From: Promethearchaeota archaeon
GTDB taxonomy: Archaea; Asgardarchaeota; Lokiarchaeia; Sigynarchaeales; SOKP01
NCBI GenBank assembly: GCA_019894655.1
Contig: JAGXNZ010000021.1
Location: 1 to 24,217 of the forward strand
DNA: 24,217 bases
Direction: 5' to 3'
The position numbers were made by a program, and so were the translations under genes. The notes under the pieces were generated by a model that saw only the letters and a program-made list of their open reading frames with translations, was not told the origin of the DNA and did no database searches. Every line of letters begins with the position of its first letter. Within the stretch, counting starts at the first letter, position 1. Positions 22,872 through 24,217 of the stretch are shown piece after piece.

Positions 22872-23738
22872 TTGAAACTGTTAAATCGCATGAATTCAAA
22901 TAAAGTTACATTCGATAATATTAGAACTAGACCGTCTAATAATGCTACAGATTTTCAAGAGATGTATGGATTTTTAAATGAACACTATAATGCTGATAAA
23001 CCAATTATTTTATCCATTATCTTACCATTATATAACGAAGAAAAAACTATTCGGTCAATACTAGAGGATCTCCCTCGAAATAAAAGTATTGAAATCATTA
23101 TTATAGATGATCATTCATCTGATAATAGCTTAAACGAAATCAGAAAAGTAGATGGATATGATAAATTTAAAATAATCCGTCATCTCGCAAATAGAGGATA
23201 TGGCAATGCCATTATTACGGGAATGCAATATGCAACTGGAGATGTCATCGTAAGTATGGATACTGATGGACAACACAGCCCTGATGATATATACAATCTT
23301 ATAAAACCAATTTTTGACGGAAAGGCAGATTATACTATTGGTTCAAGGTATTTAGGCTCTTATCACTACAGTTTACCACTAGCTACGAGACTAGGGGAAG
23401 TTTTAATTGAGAAATTTCTTCAATTCTTCTTTGGTATTAAAATTATGAATAACCAAAACGGGTTTCGCGCGTTTGATAAGAAACTCATCCCTCTCTTTAG
23501 TGATGCAAAATTTCTAGGTTATGCCTTTTGTACTGAACAAATTCTTCAAGCAAAATTATCAGAACATCGAATTCTTGAGTGTCCTATCAAAGTTTATAAT
23601 CGTGAGTATGGATATTCAAAAATTATATTAAGGAAGTTAACGCTTAATATTTTCGCTTGTATACTTATTTATTACATGAAAAAATTCTATCTAAATTTAT
23701 TGAAGAAAAGGAAGACCATAAAGGGATTCCTTTGGTGA
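22872..23738 (+). CDS. GT2 family glycosyltransferase (dolichyl-phosphate sugar synthase type), copy B
   Basis: 288 residues, tandem paralog of the preceding glycosyltransferase (roughly 60% identical over the core by eye). Motifs: LSIILPLYNEEKTI, IIDDHS (77-82), NRGYGNAIITG, DTDGQH (130-135), DYTIGSRYLG, IMNNQNGFRAF, YAFCTEQI. The two N-termini (about 45 residues) do not align well, so acceptor or partner binding may differ. The start is TTG at the leaderless distance from a TATA box; ATG at residue 7 is a possible alternative. The C-terminus is short and very basic (KKFYLNLLKKRKTIKGFLW), fitting attachment to the membrane surface. Confidence 0.88.
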   Translation: MKLLNRMNSNKVTFDNIRTRPSNNATDFQEMYGFLNEHYNADKPIILSIILPLYNEEKTIRSILEDLPRNKSIEIIIIDDHSSDNSLNEIRKVDGYDKFKIIRHLANRGYGNAIITGMQYATGDVIVSMDTDGQHSPDDIYNLIKPIFDGKADYTIGSRYLGSYHYSLPLATRLGEVLIEKFLQFFFGIKIMNNQNGFRAFDKKLIPLFSDAKFLGYAFCTEQILQAKLSEHRILECPIKVYNREYGYSKIILRKLTLNIFACILIYYMKKFYLNLLKKRKTIKGFLW

Positions 23739-23809
23739 CGATTAAAAGAGAAATTGTAATGATTCAAAAGACATATTAAAATTATATATCATAAATCTTT
23801 AGAGATAAT

Positions 23810-24217
23810 ATGAAGAAAATTATAACTTGTATCGGAATTAGACCAGATATCATTCGTCTATCCCAGATTATAAAGAAATTAGATAAACATTTTTATAACA
23901 TCATAATTGACAGCGGTCAACATTACGATTATAACTTGTATAAGATTTTTTACGAGCAGCTAGATGTCCGCCCTTCCGATTTCAACCTTGACATAAAAAG
24001 TGGAACCCACGCTTCAAAAGTAGCTAAGATAATGATCGAATTTTAAAAAGTCTTGATTAAAGAAGCTCCCGTCTTTGTTGTGGTTTTAGGTGATAATAAC
24101 AGTAGCTTAGGATTTGCATTAGCAACGTCAAAATTAAACATTCCTCTAATCCACATAGAAGCTGGTATGCGCAGTAAGAATTGGATGATGCCTGAAGAAA
24201 AGAACAGAGTAGTAATC
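23810..24217 (+). pseudogene. wecB: UDP-GlcNAc 2-epimerase-like (WecB family), in-frame TAA, 3' cut by window end
   Basis: The frame from ATG 23810 reads MKKIITCIGIRPDIIRLSQII, then DSGQHYD, meets TAA at 24044-24046, and continues in the same phase: [41 protein letters not shown]. These correspond to the WecB landmarks GTRPE, D(T)GQHYD, GDTNS, HVEAGLRS and MPEE-NR, in order and spacing. The stop stands where a codon such as GAA would fit (one base change). WecB makes UDP-ManNAc from UDP-GlcNAc for surface polysaccharides, in line with the neighbouring glycan genes. Several landmarks deviate (Thr to Ile in GTRP, Asp-Thr to Asp-Asn in GDTNS), which supports relaxed selection. A sequencing error is possible. 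The other half is outside the window. Confidence 0.75.

Overview
The window looks like a piece of an AT-rich archaeal genome, most likely an Asgard (Promethearchaeota/Lokiarchaeota-type) lineage. The evidence is the mix of archaeal features (TATA boxes 20-30 bases upstream of start codons, leaderless genes, UPF0280, an archaeal-type aspartokinase) with eukaryote-like parts: a Ras/Rab-type GTPase, a GTPase carrying a longin-like N-terminus, a Roadblock/LC7-like protein and an E1-like protein. There are no rRNA, tRNA or CRISPR loci. This taxonomic call is an inference from protein families; I could run no search.

Layout. 1-376 (-): 5' end of an E1/ThiF-like gene. 454-1986 (+): membrane-anchored subtilase. 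1997-6925 (-): a 1642-residue protein built from 14 TPR-like helical hairpins alternating with charged coiled coils, mostly at a spacing of about 115 residues. 7105-9072 (+): ferredoxin plus ASKHA corrinoid-activation (RACE) protein, with a strong palindrome in the divergent gap between it and the coiled-coil gene. 9228-10307 (+): protein with a C-terminal HEPN-like motif. 10394-10903 (+): unknown GC-richer gene.

11139-12875 is a rearranged zone. It holds a small GTPase gene interrupted by a 30-base in-frame insert containing a stop codon and a hairpin, a 207-bp direct repeat 1013 bp apart that duplicates the GTPase-tail/aspartokinase-tail junction, an orphan open frame, and a four-helix membrane protein. 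The block 17242 to 12751 on the minus strand reads Roadblock-like protein, then longin-GTPase with a proline-rich repeat tail, then aspartokinase. The longin domain is complete only if translation of the GTPase starts at an ATA codon behind a good Shine-Dalgarno sequence.

17352-18140 (+): UPF0280. 18133-24217: a cell-surface glycan cluster with a GT-C-like membrane protein (-), a UDP-sugar epimerase, two tandem paralogous GT2 glycosyltransferases, and a UDP-GlcNAc 2-epimerase-like gene broken by an in-frame TAA and cut by the window end.

The candidates for new biology are the GTPase system (Roadblock + longin-GTPase with a helical hairpin and PPKPIET repeats), the giant hairpin/coiled-coil protein, and the interrupted small GTPase gene.
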